Source of the DNA: Rhabditoides inermis
Taxonomy: Eukaryota; Nematoda; Chromadorea; Rhabditida; Rhabditidae
Length of the DNA: 64,000 bases
NCBI GenBank assembly: GCA_963966185.1
Contig: CAWZYM010000312.1
Span: 520,001 to 584,000, forward strand
Direction of reading: 5' to 3'
The notes beneath the pieces were generated by a model, which saw only the letters and a list, made by a program, of their open reading frames with translations, searched no databases and had not been told where the DNA came from. The translations under genes and the position numbers were made by a program. Below, in pieces: positions 48,243 to 61,100 of the stretch. Within the stretch, counting starts at the first letter, position 1. Each line of letters begins with the position of its first letter.

Positions 48243-49297
48243 TACGTAATTACCTGTATATGGGAATCGTTGACCGAAACACAATAAACAAAGACGAACA
48301 AAAAATAAACAAAGTCGAAACAGGGTCAATCCAAGGGCTATCCGCTGTAAAATCCAATTGAAATTCTAGAACCCTCGAGAATCGCCGCGAAAATACTACC
48401 GTAGAAACAGCCTTATACTAGCAATCCGGCATTTCTGTTTGGGACTGATTTCACAAATATTTATTTTGACCACCTTTCGTATTATTTTAATCGTATTTTT
48501 CGCAAGTGTTAAAGTTGAAGTTTGTACTTTTTAGGAGGATTGAATGAATTTTTCTGAACATTTCGAAAAACGCCTGATTGCGTGTCGTGGTACTAAACTG
48601 CTGCTTAAACATACTTCAAAGTCATGTTTGAAAATGGCTCTATTTTATTCGTTATTTTTTGAATCACTTCACATTAACATCGCATCACATGATATTTTTT
48701 TCGAAACTTTTCTTTTCGGCATATGCACTAAAGAAGAAGTATATTTTACACTTAGGTGTACATCATTCACCATATGACCGTTGTTTATCTCTTGCGGCGT
48801 CTCGTTTTTCGCCCTCTCGCTCTCTCATCCATCCTGCAATCGCAATAAAACTACTCACAGCAAACGCAACGCTCTTTTCATCATGAGATGTTGCGATTGA
48901 TGTGTACTTTTTAAGATTCATGTTGCTTGATGAATAGTATCTGCCTGTCTGTCTACAATTGCACAGTTGGAATGCTTGTTCTTTCTCCCTTTTTCACTAT
49001 CTACATCTCCGCCACCATCTGCAATCCCGTTCTCTGTCCGCCATCGGTGGTCTGCGCGATCGATCCTGTCTTTCATCGATCGCCGTTCCTCGCTGTGATT
49101 CCATATCCTATCCGGATCTTCCACCCGCTACCGCCTTCCGCATCCTAATCACTGCCGCGTCATGTTCCTGATATCATTGCAAGCCGCGCGTCGCATTTCT
49201 CAATTCTCCCTTTTCTCCCATTCACGTGTTCTTGTTCAGCAACTCGGCGGAGTAATCGTGTGTGAAGAGGGAGTGTGCCCGGGTGCGATGTGCTTCG
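48243..49297. promoter_or_regulatory. divergent region between cct-4 and the MFS transporter
   Basis: About 1 kb separates the two opposite start codons. It must hold both promoters and any 5' UTR exons. I see no TATA box, palindrome or repeat that stands out. Confidence 0.45.
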
Positions 49298-52200
49298 ATG
49301 CGAGCCGCTGTCAGTCCAGTCACCTCTACAGCAGCGCATAACCTGCACAAGGAGAAGGAGAAGTTCAAGCACGCTTTGCCCATCCCCACCCGCGTCAGCA
49401 TTCCCAACAGCAGCCAAGTGAGTCACATTTATGTGTTTATTCCATTTCTACATCCATTCATGCATCATGCTTGTTCATCGATTGAAGATTTCCTTTTTCC
49501 TATTCGTTACATGATATTCCTAGTTTATTTCTGAAAATACTTAAAATGTCGGCGCAAGTAATGCATTTATTGCATTCATTGGAATTTGAAATCAAAGTTG
49601 AAACGTTGAAAGTGCGAAACGAAACGTCAATAGAAGTGTAGGTGTGCTGTGTGAAATGGCCTGAACCAGTGCTCATGTTTGTTTTGTGGTGATTCACCTG
49701 GCAACTTGCATGATGCGCATTGCAGAGGATGCTGCGCCGTCGATCCATGATGTCGCTTATCTTTGGCCGGCGGAGAAGCAAGACCGACGACGACGATGTC
49801 AAGGTACTTTTGTTTATTACTGATGCTGTTTTCGGTGTTGTTATTGTACCTTACATTGTACTTGTTACAGGCGACGTCGGGTGCTAGCGTCTACCATGCG
49901 CTGGTCGTTATTTTCCTCGAGTATTTTGCGTGGGGTCTGCTCACCGTTCCTGTGATCAATGTGAGTTCATTGTATGTACAGTTTACATATTCATCCACTA
50001 TGCAATTTTATCACTCGACATTTGAATATTTCAGGTTCTTGCCGAAACTTTCCCTACAAACAAATTTTTGATGAATGGATTGGTACTCGGTATCAAGGTT
50101 GGTTCTTCTTTTATATTTTTGTATATATTATATGTATATATATTATGTATTTGTGTGTTTTTTGTATCATACTATATACACCCTCGGTTGCAGGGTTTGT
50201 TGTCGTTCCTGTCTGCCCCTCTGGTGGGTGCCCTGTCTGACGTGTGGGGCAGGAAGATCTTCCTGGTGCTCACTGTCTTCTGCACCTGCATGCCCATCCC
50301 CTGTCTCAAGATCAGCCCGTGGTGAGTGTTTTTTTTTATTATAAAATTTGTTGTGTTGTATATGTTATATGTGTTGTACGTGTGATATTGTGATTTGTGA
50401 GTTTGATCCGTGCCATTTTTGTGAATCGAAATGCTGCTGGTCAATAATGGGTGTGAGAGAAACTTGCCGCAGTGCGCAATTCCACATCCGCTAACCTGTC
50501 TACTCGTAGCGCGCTTTTTTTGTGTTTTCTCTCTGCGCTCTTTCTGTCTCTCTCACTTAGTAGCCGATGTACGCGGCTACTCATCGCACCCGATTTGCAC
50601 ACACTCTGTCACCCCACATCGGGGATATAATGATACGTCACAGGGGCAGGGGCTATACGGAGATGTGTTTGTTGTTTGTCGATGTGGCGGTGTATTAGCT
50701 CCTGTGGTCAACACGTCTGATCGGGAACGTGATGCATTGTGAATGGTTGAGTTTATTGGTGAGAGTAGGATCGTGGGATAGTGTTATATTGAAGTGATTG
50801 TACAGTGAAACAACAATGATGTAATAGAATATGAAATATAACGGTATCTCATTTGCAGGTGGTACTTTTCTCTGTTCTCTATCAGCGGCCTCTTCTCGGT
50901 GACGTTCTCCGTCGTCCTCGCCTATGTCGCCGACATCACGGACAAGCACGACCGGTGAGTGGATAGTGGATACGGTAGAAGTGATTAGAGATTACGCTAG
51001 GTCTCATTGTCACTCATTCTAGCTCTGCTGCGTACGGCCTCGTGTCGGCGACGTTTGCCGCCTCTCTGGTGTCGTCCCCGGCACTCGGCGCGTGGATGAG
51101 CGAGGCGTACTCGGACGGGGCTGTCGTCGCGCTGGTGAGTGGTCTCATCTCTTTCTCCCTCTCTCTCCATCTCTCCCCCCTCTCTCTGCCTCCTTCTCTC
51201 TCCTTCTCTCTCCATTCTTCTATCCTCTCTCCTCGCAGGCCACCATCGTGTCCATCATCGACGTGCTGTTCATCCTGTGGTTCGTGCCCGAGTCGCTGCC
51301 TACCAAGAGGAACGCCAGCGATGTCCTCTCCTGGCAGGTGTGTTTGTTTTCTCTGACAAAGTATATGCGAAATTATCATATTCTGTTCTGTTTACTACAT
51401 GACGTTAAGTTCTAACGTATTATCCGCGGTTTTTATGTTCAATTTGTGTAGGTGGCGGATCCGTTCGGCACTCTTCGCTACGTGTGGGAGGACCGTCTGG
51501 TGCTGAAGCTGGCCCTCATCGTCTTCCTCTCCTACCTCCCCGAGTCGGGACAGTTCTCTTGCTTCTTTGTCTACTTGAAACTCGTGAGTATTGCATTTAG
51601 TATGTTTCAAGGTTGGTTGGTATGCTGAGTCGTGTTAGTACTATCAATAGTCTCAGTTTAAATGGTGATTTGTAGATTGTCGGCTTCACTCCAGAGGCTG
51701 TGGCGACGTACATTGGCATGGTGGGCATACTGTCGGTGATTGCGCAGACGGGCATCTTGCAGATGCTCACACACAGGTTGGTCATGTACTTGTGTTATTG
51801 ATAATTGAATACTGTATATTGTATGTTTCATAGTTTCGTTTAAATTGGTGAAATGCTTCTTATTCAATCTGCCATCTGAAACTTTTCCATTTTCCCCTCC
51901 TAGGTTCGGCACGAAGGGCACGATCACGATGGGTCTGTGCTTCCAGCTCGCACAGCTTACCTGGTATGGACTCAGCACGCAGTGAGTTTGTTTTGTTTTG
52001 TAATTGTATCCGGCGTTGCTATGAATTGCTAATGTAACTAGTGAAGTACAAGTAACACACCAATTTTCCGAAGCATACATGTTATGATTCCTATTTCCTA
52101 TTGTGTAGATACTGGATGATGTGGTCGGCGGGGGTGCTGGCCGCGATCTCTTCAATCATCTACCCCGCCATCTCGTCGTTCATCTCCATTCTGTCGGACA

Positions 52201-53185
52201 AGGACAAGCAGGGCACCGTCCAGGGAGTCGTCACGGGAATCAGGGGACTGTGTCAGGGTGTGTTTCATGTGTGTGTTTTCAACTTCTGTCTCATCCGTCA
52301 TTATTTTGATTGTGTTGTAGTTTCTATTTTTCTCGTCTTTGAATCATATTTTCACAATACATTCGGATTGTAGGCTTTGGCCCTGCTCTGTTCGGCCTTG
52401 TGTTCTACATCTTTGACGTTGATCTGGACACGGACGAGCCGGGCCATGTCGGGGCCGGCCCGTTCCCGCCCATCCGGATACGACCCGCCGACGGGAAGAA
52501 GATACTCGCGCCCAGGTATGTGAATGTTCGGGGGGGGGGGGGTTGGTTTCTTATTATGAAAAGATGTTGGCATTGGTTCCAGATATGCGAATTTTGAGTA
52601 TTTACGTCATGTGAAACGTATATTGTTTTTGTTTACGATAAGTCGATAAAACGTTCGCATTGGTTCCAGATATGCGCAGAGTATCATACTAAATGAAACA
52701 TACTAAATGCAATACTCACGAGTTTCAAATAGACAAGATCATGTGAAGCGTAAATTGTGTGTTTGAGACGGAACGAGACGATCTCGTTGGACCGGCTGCC
52801 GGCGTTTGACTGGCAGCTGATCCCCGGTCCGCCCTTCCTGGTGGGGGCGATGCTGGTGCTGTGCGCTCTTCTGGTCAACAGCGCCCTCCCCTCATCACCG
52901 CCCACTGCCTCGACAAGGTAACAGAGATCTTTTCTATGTCTCGATATGGATATGTCTTGTCTCTCTCCTCTCCTATGATGCATGTGATTGGCGACATGTT
53001 GAAGATATGCATGTACCTTGTACAAAGCAAGATTGTCGTGTGCAGTAGAGGAATGACATGTATTTGTATTGAAGCATAGTTTTCACTTGAAATGTGTGTG
53101 TTGTAGGTATCTTCGGCGAGAGCACAGTCGGCAGAGCAGCGACACGGCCCGGCTGATCACGTCGGACGCGGCGCCGCACCTGTGA
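49298..53185 (+). CDS. MFSD14/HIAT1-type major facilitator transporter
   Basis: This is a 12-TM major facilitator of the HIAT1/MFSD14 family, related to bacterial TetA-type transporters; its substrate is unknown. Fifteen in-phase exons: 49298-49417, 49726-49803, 49871-49960, 50035-50097, 50194-50321, 50859-50954, 51023-51134, 51239-51337, 51452-51583, 51676-51776, 51904-51981, 52109-52257, 52374-52515, 52768-52917, 53107-53185; 538 aa. It closely follows the human protein: VYHALVVIFLEYFAWGLLT, SAPLVGALSDVWGRK (MFS motif A, G-x3-D-x2-G-R-K), VSATFAASLVSSPALGAW, FLSYLPESGQFSCFF, TGIRGLCQGFGPALFG. The N-terminal ~65 residues are basic and not conserved. Upstream in-frame codons lack an earlier ATG. 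AATAAA at 53624 could end it. Family identity is certain. Confidence 0.95.
52565..52767 (+). repeat. diverged tandem duplication in the MFS intron before exon 52768
   Basis: GCATTGGTTCCAGATATGCG occurs twice (about 52570 and 52658, 88 bases apart). CATGTGAAACGTATATTG at about 52609 is echoed by CATGTGAAGCGTAAATTG at about 52740, next to the real acceptor. Each copy carries a decoy CCAG. Confidence 0.65.
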
Positions 53186-53623
53186 GAGAGTGATATGTCT
53201 TGTTTCCCTCTTCTTCTTGTTTGTTGTACTCGTATTCGTGGAGTATTGTCTATATGTCTAGTTGTGACGAGTAGCGCCAGTGGGTTGTCGAGTTGTCGTC
53301 GTGTCTGATGAGTATGTGCATGTGATGTGTGTTACATTGACCTGCTATTCTATTCTGTCTGTATACGGTATCTATAGCTACGGTACTTGGTTCTCTCTCC
53401 CTCCCCCTGACAGTATATCGTGTGGTTGCAATTGTGATGATGTGATTTGTGAATACTGCATAACATTTCTATAGAGTATTTTGTACTGTTTCTCCGGGCG
53501 ACTCGTCGTTAGTGTATGTAAGAACATCGCAGGTCGCTCACTTTTCTATCTTCTCTCTCCCTTTTTCTCTTCTCTATTTTGCGAATCGGATTTACGGATA
53601 TACATATAAAATGTAACTCGATG

Positions 53624-53629
53624 AATAAA
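53624..53629 (+). terminator. poly(A) signal for the MFS gene
   Basis: AATAAA lies 439 bases after the stop and 118 bases before the NOL6 start codon. Confidence 0.5.
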
Positions 53630-53746
53630 TTATTTATATATTTTTCGTTTGCTTTTGTACTGGTGGTGGTGTTATGAGTTAGAAGCTCTAAAAGATATCT
53701 GAATCCGGTGAGATAGAAGATATTGATTTATCGATCGATTGATCAG

Positions 53747-56700
53747 ATGACACTGGCGTCAACGGCTACGGAAGCCGAGAAGAAGTCTCGTCTCTTCCAG
53801 CTACAGGTTTTTCATCTATTTTCTTGTGATCGTGTATCGTGTTGTTGTGTGTTTTCGTCTAGAAAGTGTGCATTGTTTCAGCTACCTTCACCGTTGATTT
53901 CATAAATATCTGAAACCTATATTTTACATGTGTAACATTCTTGTACAGTGCGATGAGCTGCACCGTGAGCGCGCGCCGCCGCCGCAGCAGGTGGCCCGCT
54001 GGACGAAGCTGGCCGCACAGACAGTAGACGCCATCAAGACCATCAAAGGAGGCAAGGCTGTGCCGGTGGGTGGGGCGGAGGGCTAGTATAACGTCAGGTG
54101 CGATGTATTGTTGACCTTCTGAATATTCTGAATTACATGACTTGGTGAAACGTACTGAGCATGGTTTAAGAAAAGGGAAAGACTGTAACGGTGGGTTGAG
54201 TGGAGAGCCATGCAAGAGGAAGAAAGATTGTTCACTTTCTGAATATTCTGAACTACATGGTTTGGTGAAACATACTTTTGCATGGTTCAAGGAAAGGGAA
54301 CTGTCCCGCTGGGTTGGATGTAGAGTACTATCGTTATCATGCAAGAGGCAGAAAGATTGTTCATGTTCGGAATATTCCGAGTTACATGGTTTGGTGAAAC
54401 ATACCCTTTGCATGAATCAAGAAAAAAAGAAAGTGAAAAATTGTGCCGGTGAGTTGGGTGGATTATTACGGTGATCATGTCAGAAACTTGCAAAAATTGT
54501 TCACATTCTGAATATTCTGAATAACATGGCTCGGTGAAACGTGCTTTTTGCATGATACAAAAAAAAGGCTGTGCCGGTAAATGCTGAATGTTGTGGATTA
54601 TTACGGGGTCATGAGTCAGACTCAATTCAATTCAATTCAATTCAATTCAACATTTATCCGGTATCGCATTATGTGATCATAACTCAAAACATCAATCATT
54701 CACAGAGTAGCGCCGGGAAGCAAAATTCTTCCATCTTGTCGCATCAGCGTCCGCGGCCACACTCTTCCATTCCTCCTCGAGGGTCCTCCTATTGGTCTGG
54801 ATCGTCTTCTTGAATTCGTCGCTCCACTGTAGATGGGGGCGACCGGCCTTGCCTTTCCTTGGCGGGTTCCAATCGATCACGCGTCGCGTCCATCGGTCGT
54901 CGTTGCAAGTCATGATGTGGCGGGCGAACCTCCACTTCCTTGATCTCGCCTCGCACAGAACGTCTCGTAATCCCGTCAGTCGTCGTATATCCTTGCACGG
55001 CACTTTGTCCAGCAGAGTCAACCCGAGCATCTTTCGTTCCATTCGTCGTTGGACAGTTCTCAGCTTCTGCAGGTCTTCTCTCCTTAGACTCCATGTTTCG
55101 GCAGCGTAGGTGAGTGCGGGAAGAACTGCCATCCGAAATACTTTCCTCCGCAGTCGCATCGGCGCACTCTTCAGCGTCAGGAACTGGCTATGGCGGAAGA
55201 AAGCGCCCCAGCCAGCCTGTATCCTCCTGATTCAGACTCAAATTGTTTGAATTCTGAATATTCGTAATTACATGACTTCGTGAAACGTACTTTTCTAATG
55301 CCCTTTTGCCTTTTCAGTTCAAGTCGATTGACTGGGTGTCCAAGTGTGGAGTGTCGTTCCCTGTCTCCTTCCTCGCCCCCGCTATGGAGAAGGCCGTCTC
55401 GCAGGTCAACGAGTACAAGTGGGCCGCGCCCGAGGGGGTGAGTCAACAGTTTCTGTAGTTTTATTTATTCATTTGTGACGGATTCGTTTCGCATGCCATG
55501 ACTAACATATTACAAGAAGCTATTCAATTAGAGAGGGCGCGCAGCGCCCTCTCTTTTGGCTTAGGATAGGGCTCGCGCCAGAATTTTCAAGAAGCTCTAT
55601 CCAAAAATCATGTTAACAGGAATGTGAACTCATCCAATTCATGTTAGTTAGATTCGCACGGGTCCGTAGGCCAGATCACTAATTGATGGCATCTTTGTAT
55701 CTTTTCTCCGAAAGAAGTTATGAGCGATCTTGCGCACCTATGAGGTGAGAGGCCAGCGTGTGGGTGGGTGGATGTCGTGTCCGGTAACGCTGACTCTCTG
55801 CGGAAAGCGTACTCTCTCGGCGTTTTCTGCGCGTGTTCTCCAACTAGCACTTTGAGTGTAGTTCGCCTTGCCGCCGCCAGCGTCTAATTCGCGCCGGGTT
55901 TGCGTTGTTTTCAGAGCAAATCACGGTCACCTTACCGTCACTTTAGCTAAAGTGACGGTAAGGTGACGGTCAGATTGCGGTCACTTTAGACGCTAAAGTG
56001 ACGGTCAGATTGCGGTCAGATTGAAAGGGGCGGGGCCAGAGCGAGTGGCGGGTGACGTCATCATCACTCATTAGTGCGTAAACAAAGTGGAGTAGTTGAC
56101 GTTGAACGAGTGGCGCCGCTTCCACTTCTTCTTCCACGTCTTCTTCGTTGCCAGAATCGTCATCTTCATCGTCGTGGACTTCTACCGACTCCCGACTTGG
56201 GAGACGCGGGCGCGAAAAACACATTTCGTGACGGACCACCACGCTGAAGGTGGATGGGGATGCGTCCACGACGATGAAGATGACGATTCTGGCAACGAAA
56301 AAGACGTGGAAGAAGTGGAGGCGGCGCCACCCGTTCAACATCAACTACTCCACTTTGTTTACGCACTAATGAGTGATGATGACGTCACCCGCCACTCGCT
56401 CTGGCCCCGCCTCTTTTCAATCTGACCGCATTCTGACCGTCACTTTAGCGTATAAAGTGACCGCAATCTGACGGTCACTTTAGCTAAAGTGACCGTCACT
56501 TTACCAATGTTTTCCTGAGTTGGGTGGCTAGCTCTCTCTCTCCCGGCAGGCGGGCAAAGCGCGCAGAGAAATCGCGAGAGAGCACGCTGTCGGGTGAGAG
56601 CGCAGACATACACTTACACAACGGCGACCGTAATTCAGAGAAGTGTCGATTAGAATTGTTTCTATACAATACCAAAAAATATAGTTACATATACACGCAA

Positions 56701-58068
56701 CATTGTGCGTCACATCATAAAATGTATCACATAATAGTTCTGTGCGTACTAATTAACGACAGAGCTTGGGAATCAGTAAGAGAAGAAATTTCTATGAAAT
56801 TCAACAAAAGCACATGTATTATCTGTTAAAAAGTACACGCAACATTGTGCGTCACATCATAAAATGTGTCACATAATAGTTCTGTGCGTACTAATTAACG
56901 ACAGAGCTTGGGAATCAGAAAGAGAAGAAATTTCTATGAAATTCAACAAAAGCACATATATTATCTGTTAAAAAGTACTTGCGTAAAGCTATTAAGTTTG
57001 TCTTGACCCAATTCAACAAAAGCGCATGCATAAAACGTTTACAAATACTAACACAAACCTGCGCATAACGGACAGTGGACACTAACAGATGAAATATAAC
57101 AATACAAATGAATAACGTCATACGTCTAGAGAGAGAGAAGACGGAGAGAGAGAGAGAAGAGGAGAGAGAGGGGGGGGGGGGAAGAGAGAGGCGCAGGTTT
57201 GTTTTAGTATTTGTAAACGTTTTATGCATGCGCTTTTGTTGAATTGGGTCAAGACAAACTTAATAGCTTTACGCAAGTACTTTTTAACAGATAATTAAAG
57301 GTAGTGTACCCTCTGATTCTGTTTGCATGAGTTGTTGTTACCAGTTTATTGCTCATTATTTGTTATTTATAATTCCATAACATGATAGTTGAAGTTTCAA
57401 AAATTACAATTTTTAAAATATAAAAAAAATAAGTTTAAACGTTTGACATTTACCGGAAAATGTAAGCAGTTTTAACCACGCCCGCAAACTTATGTTCACC
57501 AACTGCGGTTACATCACCTAACTGACCGGAGTGATTCGTTTCTTTGGCACGTAAATGCGTTCTAATGGTTTTGTGGTTTGTTTTTGATGTTCGATTCACA
57601 TTCAAAAATCAAAATAAACTTAGAAAAATGTATATTAACAATGTTAAACATATTTGTCAAATTTTCATAAAATCGAAGTTTTCATGTTTCTACGTTAAAA
57701 GCTTATTTGCATAAGTTTAAAGATATTTTCAAGGGATAGTATATTGACTAATTATTTTTCTATTAATGAGATTGAACAAATAAACAACACAAATTGCAAA
57801 TTTGAAGTCATGCGGTCAGAGGGTACACTACCTTTAAGAGATGAGTCGCATGCGAAACGTATAGTTCCGAGATTATAAGTATGAATGCAGGTGGAGGTAG
57901 TGTCGAACGCGCACCTCGCCGACGGTGTCTTTGTCGCGCACGTCTACGTCACCATGCCAGAGGTGCGCGTCTCTCTCTCTCTCTCTCTTCTTTCTCTCCT
58001 TTCTCTCTCGCTCTCTCCTTTCTCTCTCTCTCTCTCCCTTTTCTCTCTTTTCTCTCTCGCTCTCTCCT

Positions 58069-58118
<50 letters not shown>

Positions 58119-61100
58119 TCTCCTCTCTTCTATTCTTTCTCCATCCCCCTACTCGTTGCAGTCTCTGCTGGGCGCTCGTGACTTTATGAACGCCATCTAC
58201 CAGTGGAAGCGCGCCCTGTACATGTGCACTGCCGTCGCCGGCCTCAAGAAGGTCAAAGCCATGGACGGATTTGAGATGAGGTGGGTATGGAGTAGAGAAA
58301 GATGCAAGATTGATGGTGCAATAGATGTTGTGATTATGTGATGACAGTGAAACGTACATTTAATATAGTGTGTTCCCTTTTTTGACCGACAAATGAGGGG
58401 CTGTGGAATATCACGAAAATCTATGTAAATCGCATGCAAACGTGCTATCATTAGTCATTGCTAGAGATGGTCCGGTTAAACTCTTCACGGTTTTTCGGTT
58501 CGGTTTAACCGGTTAACCGAACCGAAACTTCGAAAAACCGGTTTCGGTTAACCGGTTAACCGATTTTTAAACGGTTTTCGGTTAACCGGTTAACCGAACC
58601 GTGACTTCAAAAAACCGGTTCCGGTTAACCGGTTTTAACCGGTTTTCGGTTATCGAAACCGACACTGAAGGTGTGAGATCATCAAAGATAGCGCGAAATT
58701 CAATCTCATTTGTCAGTTACCGAGATTGTTACATCACAAAACTCGAGAACTTTGACAATACGAGCGTCGAACTTAGCCTAGACAGTCAGCAACAGGGAAA
58801 CCGGTTAACCGAACGATTCGGTTAACCGGTTCGGTTAACCGAAAACCTGTTTCTGTCACGGTTTTTCGGTTCGGTTAACCGGTTAACCGAAATCAAAACG
58901 GTTTCCGGTTAACCGGTTAACCGAACCGGTTAAAAAACCGAAAACCGGAAAAATAACCGAAATGACGGTTAACCGGACCATCTCTAGTCATTGCTAACTT
59001 TCCGAGCAATGCGCGGTCTATTTTCTGATGCGCAATGAGAAAAACGAACAAAGAAAACGAAGTGAAAGTAATCGTAACTCCGGGTACAATGACGATAGAA
59101 GGCTCAAATATGTTCTAGCCAACATACACATCTGTAAGCTGATCGTAGTAAGGTGTGAAGTGGGTCTTTTCCGAATTCTTTTTAGGGTGTTTTATGAAAA
59201 GTTCATTCTCCAGGTTTTCATTTAATCCCAAATTACTCCGCGGGGAGTGGAGATAGAGAGTTGGCGTTAAAAGAAGAAATGTTTGGCTTACCATTACGCA
59301 AATCGGTATAGAGCCGGATTTTCATCTTTTCTATCAACTTTTCTCACAAATTCTCAGTTTATGATTTTATGTGAAATTGATATTTTGATGAAAAGTAGTA
59401 TACAGTTCTCCTAAAAGATAAAAATCTGAAATTTTAACGGTGTATGCATCTCACTATATCTGACAAAGCAACTGTTGGACGTTTTGACAACAGACCAGTA
59501 GTTTTCATTATATTCACATTCAAACGGTAAACATATGATGATAAGTATTCACTAAATCTCAAATTACTTGACGGTGGATAGGTTAAAGAACTGAAATTTT
59601 TTGGAGATCTACTTAGTTTTTGCGCAATCAATCGATAACCATTAATTTCGAGCAAATCGACCGGTCATCGTCATTTCGCCGGTTAGGAAATGGCGCATTT
59701 GCATGGACTGTCTGGGGGCTGTCTATGTCGGTCAAAAAAAGGGAACACACTATACTATCATGCATATTGTGACTGGAACGTGTTTTCCATGTCATTCGTT
59801 CGCGTTCCAGCTTCATCTCTGGCTGCGAGGCGTCTCTGCCCGACGTGTGGCTGTCGATGGCTGGACAGGGTGGCGGAGTGCGCGTGCACTTCCTCCCGCC
59901 CGAGGGATGGCTCAAGGAACAGCGATGCGCCCCCAACATGGGAAACGCCCGGCCGAGTGTGATGAGCGGAGTGGAGGGACACGGTGAGTGGGGCAGGGAG
60001 GGAGGTGAGAGGATTAGGAGGGGATGGGTGTGTGTTTGCAGACGACACGGCGACGCCGTACTACAACCAGGCGCTGCTCGAGCATAGCATGGAGCTGCAG
60101 GTGGGGGATGTGCATATGTGTGCTAGCTAGGTGATGTGGAAGTGAATTGTTGTGGAATTGTATGAGGTTTCATTCAATGGACAAGTATAATTGTGGGTAG
60201 TCTTTTATGAAATGAATTCACGATGAAACTTATATGTGCAGTGAGACTTTCTAAGTGTAAGTCAGGCAAGAAGTCGTAAATTGTGGCTTGATTTAACGAA
60301 ACGAGTTATATTCAGTGAGAAACATATGTGCAGTGGCTGATAGTTGTGTTATTCAGGAGGCGACTCGGCTGTCGGAGGAGACTGTTGGGAAGGGCGGTGT
60401 GAGTGGAGTGGCGGTGATGCTCACCCGATGGGCAGAGAGGAGACAGCTCACTGGGGTGGGTGCGACTTGCGGGTGCTTATGAAGAGAAAAGAAGAACTCG
60501 ATTGACTTCGAAAACACGGTGCTATCTGTTTGTGGATAATTGTTGCTTATTTTTGTATGATAATGTAAAAATTGTGATGTTTCATGTAGTATCTGTCTAC
60601 CTATAATGTTGAGAGGATATACTTTCTACATTATCTCTAAATGCGTTGTGCAATGATTTCATGGATATGTGTTGCGTATTTTGCGGTTATTAGTACGTGT
60701 GTGCATGCAGTGTAGGTAATTTATGTATATTTCATTTTAGACTGTGAATTAAAAAAAATAGATAGGTGTGGAACATTATCACAAATTGCTTGTTGTACGA
60801 GGTGCAATGTTTTCATGGACATGTGTTGCATATTTTTTCGGGACGATGAGTGGATTGGTTGATTCGTATGTGCATGTAGCGTACCCCGTTGCAGCTCTCT
60901 CTGCCGTTCTTCTTTGAGTGGCTGCTCCGTCTGCTGGAGGAGGGCGCCATTCAGGAGAAACAGGACGCCCTCGCCATGCTCAAGGCCGTGTTCCAGTCCA
61001 TCCGTCAGTTGTCACCACTTTCACGTTACATGATATTGTAGTTAGACTGTATGACTCTATCATTATGGGCGGTTTGTTATGATCTCCACTCCCAATCCAT

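Noticed and set aside
47863..48249. 128-codon plus-strand ORF opposite cct-4
   Set aside because: It is a shadow of the CCT4 exons in another frame, without its own splice or start logic.
51014..51379. minus-strand ORFs opposite the MFS transporter
   Set aside because: They are antisense shadows of GC-rich exons and a CT tract.
54692..55159. host gene on the minus strand inside NOL6
   Set aside because: The protein is the C-terminal end of an RTE reverse transcriptase and the segment has retrotransposon flanks.
55530..55554. Helitron 3' end hairpin
   Set aside because: The stem is good but the expected CTRR end is not found at the proper distance.
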